Notes: a model not told the origin generated them from the letters alone. DNA of 64,000 bases from an uncultured Paracoccus sp. (GCF_945915435.1 NZ_CAMEFG010000009.1:1-64000), one strand, 5' to 3'; shown: positions 52,866 through 63,352, counted from the first letter of the stretch. Numbers and translations: made by a program.

Positions 52866-53687
52866 GTGAGCAAGGTTATCGTGGTCACCTCCGGCAAGGG
52901 CGGCGTCGGCAAGACGACCTCGTCCGCCGCCATCAGCGCAGGGCTTGCCATGCGCGGGCACAAGACGGTCGTGATCGACTTCGACGTGGGGCTGCGCAAC
53001 CTGGACATGATCATGGGCTGCGAACGCCGCGTCGTCTTCGATTTCATCAATGTCATCCAGGGCGACGCCAAGCTGAAGCAGGCGCTGATCAAGGACCGGC
53101 GGCTGGAAAACCTGTCGATCCTGCCCACCTCGCAGACCCGCGACAAGGACGCGCTGACGAAAGAGGGCGTGAAGGCCGTTCTGGACGAATTGCGCGAGGA
53201 TTTCGACTATATCATCTGCGACAGCCCGGCAGGGATCGAGCGCGGCGCGCATCTGGCGATGTATTACGCCGACGAGGCCATCGTCGTGACCAACCCCGAA
53301 GTGTCCTCGGTCCGCGACAGCGACCGGGTGCTGGGGCTGCTCAACTCCAAGAGCGCGCTTGCGGAAAAGGGCGACGGCAGCGCGGTCAAGGCCCAGCTTC
53401 TGCTGACCCGCTTCGACCCCGCCCGCTCGGCCAGGGGCGAGATGATGAGCGTCGAGGACGTTCTGGAAATCCTGGCCATCCCGCTGCTTGGGATCATCCC
53501 CGAAAGCAGTTCGGTGCTGAAGGCCTCGAACGAGGGGATGCCGGTCGCGCTGGACGAGAAATCGGCGGCGGGCCGCGCCTATCAGGACGCCGTCGGGCGC
53601 CTGCTGGGTGAAACCACCGAAGTCCGCGCCGTGCAGGGCGAGGAACGCCGCGGCTTCTTCCAGCGCCTTCTGGGACGGGGGGGCTGA
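52866..53687 (+). CDS. minD: Septum site-determining protein MinD (GTG start)
   Basis: VSKVIVVTSGKGGVGKTTSSAAISAGLAMRGHKTVVIDFDVGLRNLD; C-terminal amphipathic RRGFFQRLLGRGG. Confidence 0.97.
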   Translation: MSKVIVVTSGKGGVGKTTSSAAISAGLAMRGHKTVVIDFDVGLRNLDMIMGCERRVVFDFINVIQGDAKLKQALIKDRRLENLSILPTSQTRDKDALTKEGVKAVLDELREDFDYIICDSPAGIERGAHLAMYYADEAIVVTNPEVSSVRDSDRVLGLLNSKSALAEKGDGSAVKAQLLLTRFDPARSARGEMMSVEDVLEILAIPLLGIIPESSSVLKASNEGMPVALDEKSAAGRAYQDAVGRLLGETTEVRAVQGEERRGFFQRLLGRGG

Positions 53688-53689
53688 CC

Positions 53690-53959
53690 ATGTTCGGATT
53701 CCTTCGTTCACGCAAGCCAAGCTCGGCGCAGACCGCCAAGGAACGCTTGCAGATCCTGCTGGCGCATGAACGCGGCAGCGGCGGCGGTTCGGATCCGGAT
53801 TTCCTGGCATCGCTGCAACGCGACATCCTCGAGGTCGTCCGCCGCCATATCGAGATCGACCGCGACGCGGTCGAGATCAAGCTGGAACGCAGCGACGACC
53901 TGTCCAGCCTGGAAATCAACATCGACATGCCCGGCGCCAAGGCCCGCACCCCCGGCTGA
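53690..53959 (+). CDS. minE: Cell division topological specificity factor MinE
   Basis: [14 protein letters not shown]...[20 protein letters not shown]; directly follows minD. Confidence 0.95.
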   Translation: MFGFLRSRKPSSAQTAKERLQILLAHERGSGGGSDPDFLASLQRDILEVVRRHIEIDRDAVEIKLERSDDLSSLEINIDMPGAKARTPG

Positions 53960-54036
53960 CGGGGGTTCGGGCGGCGGCGCGCGGAACAACCCGACCGGCC
54001 GCGGGTTGTCCCCCTGTTCAAGCAAGGGGAAGCGCG

Positions 54037-55167
54037 ATGGCCGAGGACATGGAATTCACGATCGGCATCGAAGAGGAATATCTTCTGGTCGATGCCGAAA
54101 CGGGTGATCTGCGCCCTGCCCCCGATGCGCTGATGGCCGCCTGCAAGGCCGAACTTGCCGATCAGGTCAGCCCCGAGTTCCTGCGCTGCCAGATCGAGAT
54201 CGGCACCCCCGTCTGCGCCGATATTTCCGACGCGCGCGCGCAGCTTTCGCGCCTGCGCGGCAGCATCGCGCGACAGGCGGCGGAATTCGGGCTGGCCCCG
54301 GTTTCGGTCGCCTGCCACCCTGTCGCCGACTGGCGCGACCAGCCCCATACGGACAAGGACCGCTACAACCGGATCTGGCACGAGATGGGCGGGGTCGCGC
54401 AGCGGATGCTGATCTGCGGAATGCATGTCCATGTCGGCATCCCCGACCGCGACATGCGCATCGACCTGATGAACCAGTTTTCCTGGTTCCTGCCGCAATT
54501 GCTGGCGCTTTCGACCTCCAGCCCGTTCTGGCAGGGCGACGACACGCGGCTGGCATCCTATCGCACGACGGTCTTTGGCGGCTATCCCCGCACCGGGCTG
54601 CCGCCACGCATGGGAAGCTGGGCGGAATACGACCGCTCGGTCGCGGCGCTGACCGGGACGGGGGTGATCGAGGACGCCAGCAAGATCTGGTGGGACCTGC
54701 GCCCCTCGTGCAACTTTCCCACGCTGGAAACGCGGATCTGCGACGCCTGCCCGCGCCTGTCGGAAACGATCACGCTGGCAGCGCTGATCCAGGCGACGAT
54801 GCGGATGCTGTGGCGAATGTCGCGCCACAATCTGCGCTGGCGCGAATATGACAACTTCCTGCTGGGCGAAAACCGCTGGCGGGCACTGCGCTATGGCATG
54901 ACCGAGGGGCTGATCGACTTCGGCACCGGGCGGGTGGTCCCCTTCGAGCAACTGGCCGAGGACTGGCTGGCCGCCATCGCCGAGGATGCCGACGCGCTGG
55001 ACAGCCAGCCCGCCGTCGCGGGGCTGCGCGACATGGTCGCCAAGGGCAGCGCCGCCGAACGCCAGCGCCGCCTTTACGCGCAGGCCATCGCCGCAGGGGC
55101 CGGGCAGGACGAGGCATTCCGCGCCGTCGTCATGTCGCTGATTGAGGACTTTCGCCGCGATATCTGA
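54037..55167 (+). CDS. Carboxylate-amine ligase, YbdK/GCS2 family
   Basis: [19 protein letters not shown]...[24 protein letters not shown]...[13 protein letters not shown]. Confidence 0.93.
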   Translation: MAEDMEFTIGIEEEYLLVDAETGDLRPAPDALMAACKAELADQVSPEFLRCQIEIGTPVCADISDARAQLSRLRGSIARQAAEFGLAPVSVACHPVADWRDQPHTDKDRYNRIWHEMGGVAQRMLICGMHVHVGIPDRDMRIDLMNQFSWFLPQLLALSTSSPFWQGDDTRLASYRTTVFGGYPRTGLPPRMGSWAEYDRSVAALTGTGVIEDASKIWWDLRPSCNFPTLETRICDACPRLSETITLAALIQATMRMLWRMSRHNLRWREYDNFLLGENRWRALRYGMTEGLIDFGTGRVVPFEQLAEDWLAAIAEDADALDSQPAVAGLRDMVAKGSAAERQRRLYAQAIAAGAGQDEAFRAVVMSLIEDFRRDI

Positions 55168-55175
55168 CAACGGCG

Positions 55176-55189
55176 CAAACAATCGTTTG
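55176..55189. promoter_or_regulatory. Candidate operator upstream of the XRE regulator
   Basis: CAAAC-AATC-GTTTG inverted repeat. Confidence 0.3.
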
Positions 55190-55267
55190 ATACTCATGCG
55201 CTTTCTTGTAAACATGCGGGGCTGACGAAAGAGTTCTTCTGTCAATACGGGACCGCAACGGGACATC

Positions 55268-56830
55268 ATGCGCGCATTGACCGGCAGCCATATCCGCCGC
55301 AAGCGGATCGAGATGGGCCTGACCCAGGCGGCGCTGGCGCGTCAGGCGGGTATCTCGGCCAGCTATCTCAACCTGATCGAAAAGAACAAGCGCGATATCG
55401 CGGGCAGCTTGCTGCTGCGCATCGCCGCGCAGTTGCGGCTTGACGTCGACGAACTGACCGGCACGCGGGCCGAAAGGCAGTTGCACCGCCTGCGCGAGAT
55501 CCTGGGCGACCCGCTGTTGCAGGGGCTGGCGCTGGATCAGACCGACCTGCGCGAACTGATCGCCGGCTTCCCCGAGATCGTGCAGGTCGTCATCGCGCTG
55601 CATCGCGGCTACAGCGATGCCGGGGCCGAGATCGAGGCCTATGCCAACCGCTTCCATTCCGACCCGATGCTGGCCGAAATGCTGCACGAGGTGCTGAACC
55701 GCATCGCCGGCATCCGCTCCAGCGCCGAGATCGTCTCGGGTGTCGAGGGGCTGGCCGAGGCGGATCGCGACCGCTTCATCGCCGCCATCACGCATGAGGC
55801 GCGCGAGGTCACCGGGTCGATCAACGGGCTGGTGCGCTATTTCGACAGCAGTTCGCTGCAACGCCGCTCGATCTCGCCCATGCGCGAGGTCGAGGATGCC
55901 TTCATCACCGCGGGCAACCACTTCCCCGAACTGGAAGAAGCCGCCCAGACCCTGCGCGGGGCGGTGGCGGGCGAATTCGGCGAACCGGCACTGTCGGCGC
56001 ATCTGCACGGCGAATATGGCGTCACCTGCCGCGTCTGGCCGGAAGGCGGCGGAAGCGACGGACCGGGACCGGCTGAACAGGTCTGGATGGACGGCAGGGC
56101 GGGAACGCTCTGGCTGCGCGGATCGGCGCGCTACGCCACGCGCCAGTTCCGCCTCTGCCGCCAGATCGCGGAACTGGGCGCGACCGAGGTTCTGGCCCGC
56201 ACCTGCGAGGGCCTGGCGCTGCGCTCGGACGAGGCGCGGGGAATCGCGTTGACCGCGCTTGCCTCATATGTCGCGGGGGCGATGATCATGCCCTACCGCG
56301 CGTTTCGCGACAATGCCGAGGCGCATCGCTACGACATCGACCTGCTCAGCCACCACTACCGCGCAAGTTTCGAGCAGGTCGCCCATCGGCTGATCACCCT
56401 GCGCCGCCGCAATGACGAGGGCCTGCCCTTCGGCTTCCTGCGCGCCGACCCGTCTGGCAGGCTGACCAAGCGATTCCCCCTGCCGGGCCTGACCCTGCCC
56501 GGCGGCGGGCATGGCTGCCTGCTGTGGCCGATCTACGGCGCGGCGGGAGCGCCGGGCATCCTGCGGCAGGTGGCCGAATTTCCCAACGGATCGCGTTTCC
56601 TGCTGATCGCGAAATCGGTGTCGAAGCGGGTCGCAAGCTGGCAGGAGCGACCGCTGGCCTTCTCGATCATGCTGGCCTGCGACATCCACCACGCCGACCG
56701 CACCGTCTACGCCCACGGGCTGGACCTGGCGGACAGCCGCATCAGCGTGCCCGTCGGGCCGTCCTGCCTGCTTTGCCCGCGCGAAAACTGCGGCCACCGT
56801 CAGGAAGAGACCTCGCTGGCCCGAGGTTGA
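55268..56830 (+). CDS. XRE-family regulator with ImmA/IrrE-like and DUF2083-like domains (ScfR/RamB-like)
   Basis: HIRRKRIEMGLTQAALARQAGISASYLNLIEKNKRDIAGSLLLRIAAQL; C-terminal LLCPRENCGHRQ. Confidence 0.9.
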   Translation: MRALTGSHIRRKRIEMGLTQAALARQAGISASYLNLIEKNKRDIAGSLLLRIAAQLRLDVDELTGTRAERQLHRLREILGDPLLQGLALDQTDLRELIAGFPEIVQVVIALHRGYSDAGAEIEAYANRFHSDPMLAEMLHEVLNRIAGIRSSAEIVSGVEGLAEADRDRFIAAITHEAREVTGSINGLVRYFDSSSLQRRSISPMREVEDAFITAGNHFPELEEAAQTLRGAVAGEFGEPALSAHLHGEYGVTCRVWPEGGGSDGPGPAEQVWMDGRAGTLWLRGSARYATRQFRLCRQIAELGATEVLARTCEGLALRSDEARGIALTALASYVAGAMIMPYRAFRDNAEAHRYDIDLLSHHYRASFEQVAHRLITLRRRNDEGLPFGFLRADPSGRLTKRFPLPGLTLPGGGHGCLLWPIYGAAGAPGILRQVAEFPNGSRFLLIAKSVSKRVASWQERPLAFSIMLACDIHHADRTVYAHGLDLADSRISVPVGPSCLLCPRENCGHRQEETSLARG

Positions 56831-59598
56831 TCGCGCATCTGGTCCCCCTCGGCCAGCAACGGCAGGGAAATGCGGAAGGTCGCCCCCGGCAGCGGCCCAT
56901 CGACCAACGCGATCCGCCCGCCCAGCTTGCCGACGATCGTATGGCTGATGTTCAGCCCCAGCCCCAGCCCCGGCGCACCACCCGCGACGGCGGTTTGCGG
57001 CCCGCCGACCCGCATGAACTTGTCGAATATGGCGCTGCGGTATTCCGGCGCGATCCCTTCGCCATTGTCGGAAACCTCGACGACATATTCGCGCCCGTCC
57101 GGCCCCCCGTCTGGCCCCCCGTCCGGCCCATCGCGCAGGCCCGACCAGACCAGGACCTGCGGATCGGGATTGCGGTTATGGGCGATGGCATTGGCGATGA
57201 TGTTGATGAACACCTGGCACAGCCGGTCAGGATCGCCCAGGATCATCGCCTCGGGCGCCTCGCTGCGCCGGACAAGGCGTATCGAATGCTGGCGCGCCCA
57301 CGCCTCGCAGACGTCGAAGGCGCGCAGCAGCACGGCCTCGGCCTCGACCGGCGCATTGGTCCAGTTGCGTTCGCCATGTTCCAGCGCGCTGAGATCCAGG
57401 ATCTCGTCCAGAAGCCGCGTCAGCCGCGCGCTTTCGCGATGGATCAGGCTGACGAAACGCTGGCGCTGCCCGGCATCCAGCCCCGGCTCTTTCATCAGGA
57501 TCTCGGAAATCGAGCGGATCGAGGTCATCGGCGTGCGCACCTCGTGGCTGACATGGCTGAGAAAATCGTCCTTTTGCCGGTGCAGCGCCTGCAATTTCGC
57601 ATTCGCCTCGCGCAGCTTCAGGGCGGTCAGGCGCAATTCGTGCGATTTGCGCTCCAGCTCGTTCGAGTGGGAAATGACCTGCCGGGTTTCGTCGGCGATG
57701 CGCACGACTTCCTCAAGCGACAGCGCGTCGCCGCCGACCACCTTCGACAGCAGGATATGGGCCGAGGCCGCGCCGATGGCGCTGGCAAGCTGGCGTTCCA
57801 GCCGGTGGATGAACTCGGCGGGCACCATCCGCTGGCGCGCCTCGGGGCCGCGCGGGATGCCGCTGGCCCGAAACAGATCGCGCGCACGCGGGTGGCCCAG
57901 GACACGCTCGGCCAGGAAGAACAGGTCCTCGGCGCTGGCGGAACGGCGTGGGGCGGGATCCGCGCCGGTAGGATCGGTGGCAAAGACATCGACGAAAACC
58001 CGCGCCTGCACCTGCTCCAGCCCGCTTTGGCGGGTGGCCAGCGAAACCACGATCAGCACCGCCGTGTTCAGGCTGAGGCTCCAGAACGTCGCGTGGACCA
58101 GCGGGTCGTGGCCCACCATGCCGAAAAGCGCCTCGGGGCGCAGAAGGGCGATGCCCCAGGGACCGTGGGCCACGAGCCGGGCGATATCGGCGCTGCCGCT
58201 GGCGAAACTGGGCAGGAACAGCGTCCAGGCCCAGACGGCGAAACCCAGCGCCATGCCCCAGACCGCGCCCCTGACCGTGGCGCGGCGCCAGTAAAGCGCG
58301 GCCAGAAGCGCCGGCATGAACTGCGCCACCCCGGCGAAAGAGATCAGGCCGATGGGCGCCAGCGCCCCCGAATCGCCGGTCATCTGGAAATAGAGAAACC
58401 CCAGCAGCAGGATCGCGGCGATGGACAGCCTGCGGCTATACAGCATCAGCCGCGCGATACCCCGGCTGTCGCGGCCCGGCAGGTCGTCGGACATGCGCAG
58501 CGCCAGCGGCAGGACGATGTGGTTCGAGACCATGATCGACAGCGCGATCGAGGCGATGATGATCATCGAGGTGGCCGAGGAAAACCCCCCGATGAAGGCA
58601 AACAGCGCCAGCCCGTCCTGCCCGGCGGCCATCGGCAGGGTCAGCACGAACATGTCCGGGTTCGATCCGGCGGGCATGGTCGCCAGCCCGTAAAGCGCGA
58701 TCGGCCCGATGAACAGGCTGAGCAGGATCAGGTAGGCCGGAAAGGCCCAGCTTGCCGTGCGCAGGTGATCCTCGTCCGCGTTCTCGACCACGGTGATCTG
58801 GAACTGGCGCGGCAGGCAGATGATCGCGATGGCCGACAGCAGCAGCACGGTGACCCAGCGGCTGCCGAAACCCGCGCCTTCATGGACATCCACCGCGGCC
58901 TGGATGGCGCGGGCGTGGATCTCGACCGGGCCGCCGCCCAGCCCGAAGGTGACGAACAGCCCCACGGCGACCAGCGCCAGCAGCTTGACCACCGCCTCGA
59001 AGGCGATGGCGGCGACCACGCCCAGGTGTTGCTCGCGCGCATCGACGTTGCGGGTGCCGAACAGGATCGTGAACAGCGCCATCCCCGCCGCGACGGCCAG
59101 CGCCAGGCTGGTTTCATCCAGCCCGGCGGGCGGGCCGCCGCTTCCCCGCGCCGTGGACACCGCCTGGATCGAGCCGGTGATCGCCTTCAGTTGCAGCGCG
59201 ATATAGGGGGTGATGGCAAAGACCGCCATCAACGTGACCAGCACCGCCAGCCCGCTGGACTTGCCGAAGCGCGAGGACAGCAGGTCCGCGATCGAGGTGA
59301 TGCGCTGGCTGTGCCCGATCCGCAACAGCTTGCGCAGAAGGAACCACCAGCCCGCAAAGACCAGCGTCGGTCCCATGTAGATCGCCAGATACTCCAGCCC
59401 CGAAAGCGCCGCCGTGCCGACGGCGCCGTAAAACGTCCAGCTCGTGCAGTAGACCGAGATCGACAGCGTATAGACCAGGGGCGAGCGCAGGAACCCGCCC
59501 CGCCCCCGCCGGTCCAGCCCGTCCGACAGATAGGCCAGCAGGAACAGCAGGCCGACATAGGCGACCGCGGTCAGGATGACGAAATCGGGCGACAGCAT
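56800..59598 (-). CDS. Sodium:solute symporter (SLC5)-type sensor histidine kinase, CbrA-like
   Basis: About twelve hydrophobic segments (ITPYIALQLKAITGSIQAV), then FLSHVSHEVRTPMTSIRSISEILM and NAIAHN / DNGEGIAPEYRSAIFDKF. Confidence 0.92.
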   Translation of the reverse strand: MLSPDFVILTAVAYVGLLFLLAYLSDGLDRRGRGGFLRSPLVYTLSISVYCTSWTFYGAVGTAALSGLEYLAIYMGPTLVFAGWWFLLRKLLRIGHSQRITSIADLLSSRFGKSSGLAVLVTLMAVFAITPYIALQLKAITGSIQAVSTARGSGGPPAGLDETSLALAVAAGMALFTILFGTRNVDAREQHLGVVAAIAFEAVVKLLALVAVGLFVTFGLGGGPVEIHARAIQAAVDVHEGAGFGSRWVTVLLLSAIAIICLPRQFQITVVENADEDHLRTASWAFPAYLILLSLFIGPIALYGLATMPAGSNPDMFVLTLPMAAGQDGLALFAFIGGFSSATSMIIIASIALSIMVSNHIVLPLALRMSDDLPGRDSRGIARLMLYSRRLSIAAILLLGFLYFQMTGDSGALAPIGLISFAGVAQFMPALLAALYWRRATVRGAVWGMALGFAVWAWTLFLPSFASGSADIARLVAHGPWGIALLRPEALFGMVGHDPLVHATFWSLSLNTAVLIVVSLATRQSGLEQVQARVFVDVFATDPTGADPAPRRSASAEDLFFLAERVLGHPRARDLFRASGIPRGPEARQRMVPAEFIHRLERQLASAIGAASAHILLSKVVGGDALSLEEVVRIADETRQVISHSNELERKSHELRLTALKLREANAKLQALHRQKDDFLSHVSHEVRTPMTSIRSISEILMKEPGLDAGQRQRFVSLIHRESARLTRLLDEILDLSALEHGERNWTNAPVEAEAVLLRAFDVCEAWARQHSIRLVRRSEAPEAMILGDPDRLCQVFINIIANAIAHNRNPDPQVLVWSGLRDGPDGGPDGGPDGREYVVEVSDNGEGIAPEYRSAIFDKFMRVGGPQTAVAGGAPGLGLGLNISHTIVGKLGGRIALVDGPLPGATFRISLPLLAEGDQMRDQPRASEVSS
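57097..57130. repeat. 12-bp tandem repeat (about 2.8 copies) within the kinase ATPase domain
   Basis: GTCCGGCCCCCC / GTCTGGCCCCCC / GTCCGGCCCA, encoding DGPDGGPDGGPDG. Confidence 0.85.
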
Positions 59599-59843
59599 CA
59601 GCCGCCGTCCTTCCCCGCCCTTCGCCGACGGGTCGGCTCATCCGAGGGGCGCAGGTGGCGCGACAGCCAGAACGCCCCTGCGGCAAGGCCCAGCCAGACC
59701 GCGAAAAGATAGATCACCTCGAGCGGGACGCCCCAGATCGCCAGGCGGCGGTTGAACAGGTTGACGAACACCGGCAGCAGCAGCACCGCACCGAACAGCG
59801 GCACGGCAAAGGCGGCGTCGCGGTGGCGATTCGGCGCGGGCAT
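59598..59843 (-). CDS. Small membrane protein (81 aa, about two TM), coupled to the SLC5 kinase
   Basis: AAFAVPLFGAVLLLPVFVNLF ... LEVIYLFAVWLGLAAGAFWLSRHL; TGATG overlap with the kinase start. Confidence 0.8.
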   Translation of the reverse strand: MPAPNRHRDAAFAVPLFGAVLLLPVFVNLFNRRLAIWGVPLEVIYLFAVWLGLAAGAFWLSRHLRPSDEPTRRRRAGKDGG

Positions 59844-59847
59844 GGGG

Positions 59848-60237
59848 TCAGCCCTGCCGGGCGCGGCCGGCGCGCAGGGTCATGAGCTGGCGGACCCCCG
59901 CCACCAGCGCATCATTGGCAAAGGGCTTGGTGATGAAGGCGTCGGCCTTCAGGTCCTGCGCCAGTTGCCGGTCGTGGTTCTGCCCCCGCGCGGTCAGGAT
60001 CAGCACCGGGGTATCCGCATGGTCGGGATCGGCACGCAGCGCGCGCAGCACGTCGAAGCCGCTGCGCCCCGGCAGCATGACGTCCAGCAGGACGACGCCG
60101 GGCCGCTTGCGGCGGATGGCACCCATCACTTCATCGCCGTGGCCGACGGAATCCACCGTCCAACCTTCATGCGACAACAGGAAGCTGAGGGTTTCGAGGA
60201 TGATCGGCTCATCCTCGACGATCAGTATATCGAGCAT
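59848..60237 (-). CDS. Single-domain response regulator (receiver only)
   Basis: MLDILIVEDEPIILETLSFLL...VVLLDVMLPGRSGFDVLRAL...VLILTARG...AFITKPF; 130 aa, no output domain. Confidence 0.92.
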   Translation of the reverse strand: MLDILIVEDEPIILETLSFLLSHEGWTVDSVGHGDEVMGAIRRKRPGVVLLDVMLPGRSGFDVLRALRADPDHADTPVLILTARGQNHDRQLAQDLKADAFITKPFANDALVAGVRQLMTLRAGRARQG

Positions 60238-60366
60238 TCCGGCTGGCCTCCCCCCAAGGCTCATAGCATCATGCTAGGCACAGTTCCCCCGCCGCGCAAC
60301 CCGTTGCCGGGAAACGCGCGGGGACCGGATTCGCGCGGTCGATGCGGCCCGGACGAAAGGCGGGGT

Positions 60367-61077
60367 TCAGCCCTCGCTGGCAGGCTCTTTCGAGACGGGG
60401 GGCTCGGGATCAGCGGGCTTCTTGCGCGTGCGCGGGGTGGTGCTGCGCGTGGTCCGGCGGCGCGGGGCGGCGCGGGGTGCCTCCTGCGGCGGCTCGGGGG
60501 CGGCTGCGGTGTCGGCGGTCGCTTCGGGCGTCTCGACCGGACCGGCCTCGTCATCCGTGGCGATGACCGGTGGCAGGCCGATGTCCGATGCCTGCACGGC
60601 GGGCGGGCCGGATTCGGGTTCGGGCGCAGGCGCCTCGACCACCGGCTGGGGATCGGGCGTGGCACCGGCCTCGTCCTGCCGGGGGGCCTGCGACCGGGGT
60701 TGCTGGTCGCCGCGATGGCGGGCCGAGCCGTTCTCGCCCTGCCGCCCGCCGCCATTGCGCGGATCGCCGCCGTCCTCGCGCGTGTCGTCGTCGCGCTGGC
60801 TGGCTTGCTGCTGTTGCTGCCTTTCGGCCTGCTCGCGCTGCGCCTCGCCCAGAAGGCGGGTGTAATGCTCGGCATGTTGCAGGAAGCTCTGCTCGGCCAC
60901 GCGGTCGTTGGACAGTTGCGCGTCGCGGGCAAGCGTCAGGTATTTCTCAATGATTTGCTGCGGCGTTCCGCGAACCTTGCCCTCGGGTCCCGACGAATCG
61001 AAGACGCGGTTGACAATGTTTCCCAACGAGCGTTGGCGGTTCGACTTGTTGCGCGAACGTGATTTGGATGATCTCAT
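60367..61077 (-). CDS. DUF4167 domain-containing protein
   Basis: MRSSKSRSRNKSNRQRSLGNIVNRVFDSSGPEGKVRGTPQQIIEKYLTLARDAQLSNDRVAEQSFLQHAEHYTRLL. Confidence 0.93.
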   Translation of the reverse strand: MRSSKSRSRNKSNRQRSLGNIVNRVFDSSGPEGKVRGTPQQIIEKYLTLARDAQLSNDRVAEQSFLQHAEHYTRLLGEAQREQAERQQQQQASQRDDDTREDGGDPRNGGGRQGENGSARHRGDQQPRSQAPRQDEAGATPDPQPVVEAPAPEPESGPPAVQASDIGLPPVIATDDEAGPVETPEATADTAAAPEPPQEAPRAAPRRRTTRSTTPRTRKKPADPEPPVSKEPASEG

Positions 61078-61304
61078 CAGCTTGTTTGTCAGGTTAACCG
61101 GAATAGCGCCGGATATGGTTGGGGGTCTGCGGCCAACCGACCCATCTGGGTGAGGCGCGCCCGAAATCTTTGCCTAGCTTAGCTGATACGGTTGACCCGT
61201 GCGTGGGCACCCTGCCCCCGTCACAGTTTCGAATAAACATGCCAGCGCCCGCCTTACAAGGGCAAATTTCAGAAATACCGCCCCTTGCGACGGTTTTTAG
61301 CAGT

Positions 61305-62138
61305 TCAACCGGGCCATTGGGCCACGATCACGCGATCGCGGCCATCCAGATCGCGGCGAATCCCGGTTTCAGGGAAACCCGCCAGCCGAAAGATCGCCGC
61401 GACCTCGGCGGCCTGGGTCGGGCCGATTTCCACGATCAGGCGCGCGCCGGGGGCAAGGTGGGAAGCCGCACCGGCTGCGATCAGGCGATAGGCGCCAAGC
61501 CCGTCGCCTTCGTCGGTCAGGGCGTTGCGCGGCTCCCAGTGGCGGACCTCGGGGGACAGCGCGTCCATCTCGGCCAGCGCGATATAGGGCGGGTTCGACA
61601 CGATCAGGTCATAGCACCCCGTCACCCCCGCGAACCAGTCGGCCCGGACGAAATCGGCCACGACCCCCAGCCGGGCGGCATTACGGGCGGCGACATCCAG
61701 CGCGGCCTGCGAAATGTCGGTCCCTGTGCCGCCTGCCTGCGGACGTTCCGCCAGCAGCGAGACCAGGATCGCCCCGGTTCCGGTTCCCAGGTCCAGCACC
61801 CGCCGGAAGGGCCGTTCCAGCGCGGCCTCGATCAGGGTCTCGGTTTCGGGGCGGGGGTCCAGCGTGTCGCGCGTCACCTCGAATTCATGTTTCCAGAAGG
61901 CACGCCGCCCGATGATCTGGCTGACCGGCTGGCGGCTGGCGCGGGCCTGGACGGCGCGCTGAAAACGATCCTGCGCCGCCTGCCCCAGCGGCGCCGCTAG
62001 CGCGTCGCGCAGCCGGTGGCGCGGCACGTCCAGCGCATGGGCCAGCAAGACCTGCGCATCGCGTTCGGGATCGGACACCCCCGCCACTGCCAGCCGGGCG
62101 GCCGCCACGCGCAGCGCCTCGGCCGCCAGCGGTGTCAT
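61305..62138 (-). CDS. prmC: Peptide chain release factor N5-glutamine methyltransferase
   Basis: [13 protein letters not shown]...[18 protein letters not shown]...[10 protein letters not shown]. Confidence 0.96.
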   Translation of the reverse strand: MTPLAAEALRVAAARLAVAGVSDPERDAQVLLAHALDVPRHRLRDALAAPLGQAAQDRFQRAVQARASRQPVSQIIGRRAFWKHEFEVTRDTLDPRPETETLIEAALERPFRRVLDLGTGTGAILVSLLAERPQAGGTGTDISQAALDVAARNAARLGVVADFVRADWFAGVTGCYDLIVSNPPYIALAEMDALSPEVRHWEPRNALTDEGDGLGAYRLIAAGAASHLAPGARLIVEIGPTQAAEVAAIFRLAGFPETGIRRDLDGRDRVIVAQWPG

Positions 62139-63187
62139 TCGGCCTCGGCCAGCCGCGCGGCCTGGTCATGGGCGACCAGCGCATCGAGGATATCGTCCAG
62201 GTCGCCCTGCATGATCCGGTCCAGCGCGTAAAGCGTCAGGTTGATGCGGTGGTCGGTCATCCGGCCCTGCGGAAAGTTGTAGGTGCGAATGCGCTCGCTG
62301 CGGTCGCCGCTGCCCACCTGCGACTTGCGGTCGGCGGCGCGTTCGGCGTCGGCGCGCGAGCGTTCCATGTCGAACAGCCGCGCGCGCAGCACCGCCAGCG
62401 CGTTGGCGCGGTTCTGGTGCTGCGATTTTTCGCTGCTGGTCACGACGATACCGGTGGGCAGGTGGGTGATGCGCACCGCCGAATCGGTGGTGTTGACGTG
62501 CTGGCCGCCCGCCCCGCTGGCGCGCATCGTGTCGATGCGGATGTCGCTGGCGGGGATGTCGATATCGACCTCGGCGGCTTCGGGCAGGACGGCGACGGTG
62601 GCGGCGCTGGTATGGATGCGCCCGCCCGATTCGGTTTCCGGCACGCGCTGGACGCGGTGAACGCCCGATTCGAATTTCAGCCGGGCAAAGACGCCCTCGC
62701 CCTCGATCCGCGCGACCGCTTCCTTGACGCCCCCCAGTTCGGATTCGCTGAGGTCGAGCAGTTGGAAGCCCCAGCCCCGGCCCTCGGCGTAACGCTGATA
62801 CATGCGCAAGAGGTCGCCCGCGAAAAGCGCGGCCTCGTCGCCGCCGGTGCCGGGGCGGATCTCGACGATGGCGGGGCGGGCGTCGGCGGCGTCGCGCGGC
62901 AGCAGGGCGACGCGCAGCTCCTGCTCCAGGCCGGGCAGCAATCCGCGCAGGCGGGACAGTTCGTCCTCGGCCAGTTCGCGCATCTCGGGGTCGGCCAGCA
63001 TGGCCTGCGCCTCGGTCAGTTCGGCGCGGGCGGCGCGCCAGGTGGTGATCTGGGCGACGACGGGTTTCAGTTCGGCATATTCGCGGCTGATCGCGGCGAT
63101 CTGGTCCGGCGATGCCCCTGCGTTCAACTGCGCTTCGAGATACTCGAAACGCTGGATGATCTGGGCAAGCTTGTCTTCGGGCAGCAT
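62135..63187 (-). CDS. prfA: Peptide chain release factor 1
   Basis: [18 protein letters not shown]...[28 protein letters not shown]...[26 protein letters not shown]. Confidence 0.97.
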   Translation of the reverse strand: MLPEDKLAQIIQRFEYLEAQLNAGASPDQIAAISREYAELKPVVAQITTWRAARAELTEAQAMLADPEMRELAEDELSRLRGLLPGLEQELRVALLPRDAADARPAIVEIRPGTGGDEAALFAGDLLRMYQRYAEGRGWGFQLLDLSESELGGVKEAVARIEGEGVFARLKFESGVHRVQRVPETESGGRIHTSAATVAVLPEAAEVDIDIPASDIRIDTMRASGAGGQHVNTTDSAVRITHLPTGIVVTSSEKSQHQNRANALAVLRARLFDMERSRADAERAADRKSQVGSGDRSERIRTYNFPQGRMTDHRINLTLYALDRIMQGDLDDILDALVAHDQAARLAEAE

Positions 63188-63273
63188 GAGGCGGCATTTA
63201 CCCGCAGCACCGCGCACAGGCAAGTGACAAGCGCGCCACGGGGTGATGTCGGGGGGCAACATCGCGGCGGGAT

Positions 63274-63287
63274 GTGACCCAGATCAA
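63274..63287 (+). promoter_or_regulatory. Candidate FNR/Anr-type box upstream of the cytochrome c peroxidase gene
   Basis: GTGAC-CCAG-ATCAA versus TTGAT-N4-ATCAA (8/10). Confidence 0.5.
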
Positions 63288-63352
63288 TGTCGCCTGCGAT
63301 TGTGAATGCTAGGAGTGACTCGCGCGCGAGCAAGTAAGCCAATGGAGAGCCA

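Noticed and set aside
56524-59712. 1062-aa plus-strand ORF opposite the symporter kinase
   Set aside because: Antisense to a clear SLC5 kinase; Arg/Gln/Asp/His-rich low-complexity translation typical of shadow ORFs in high-GC DNA
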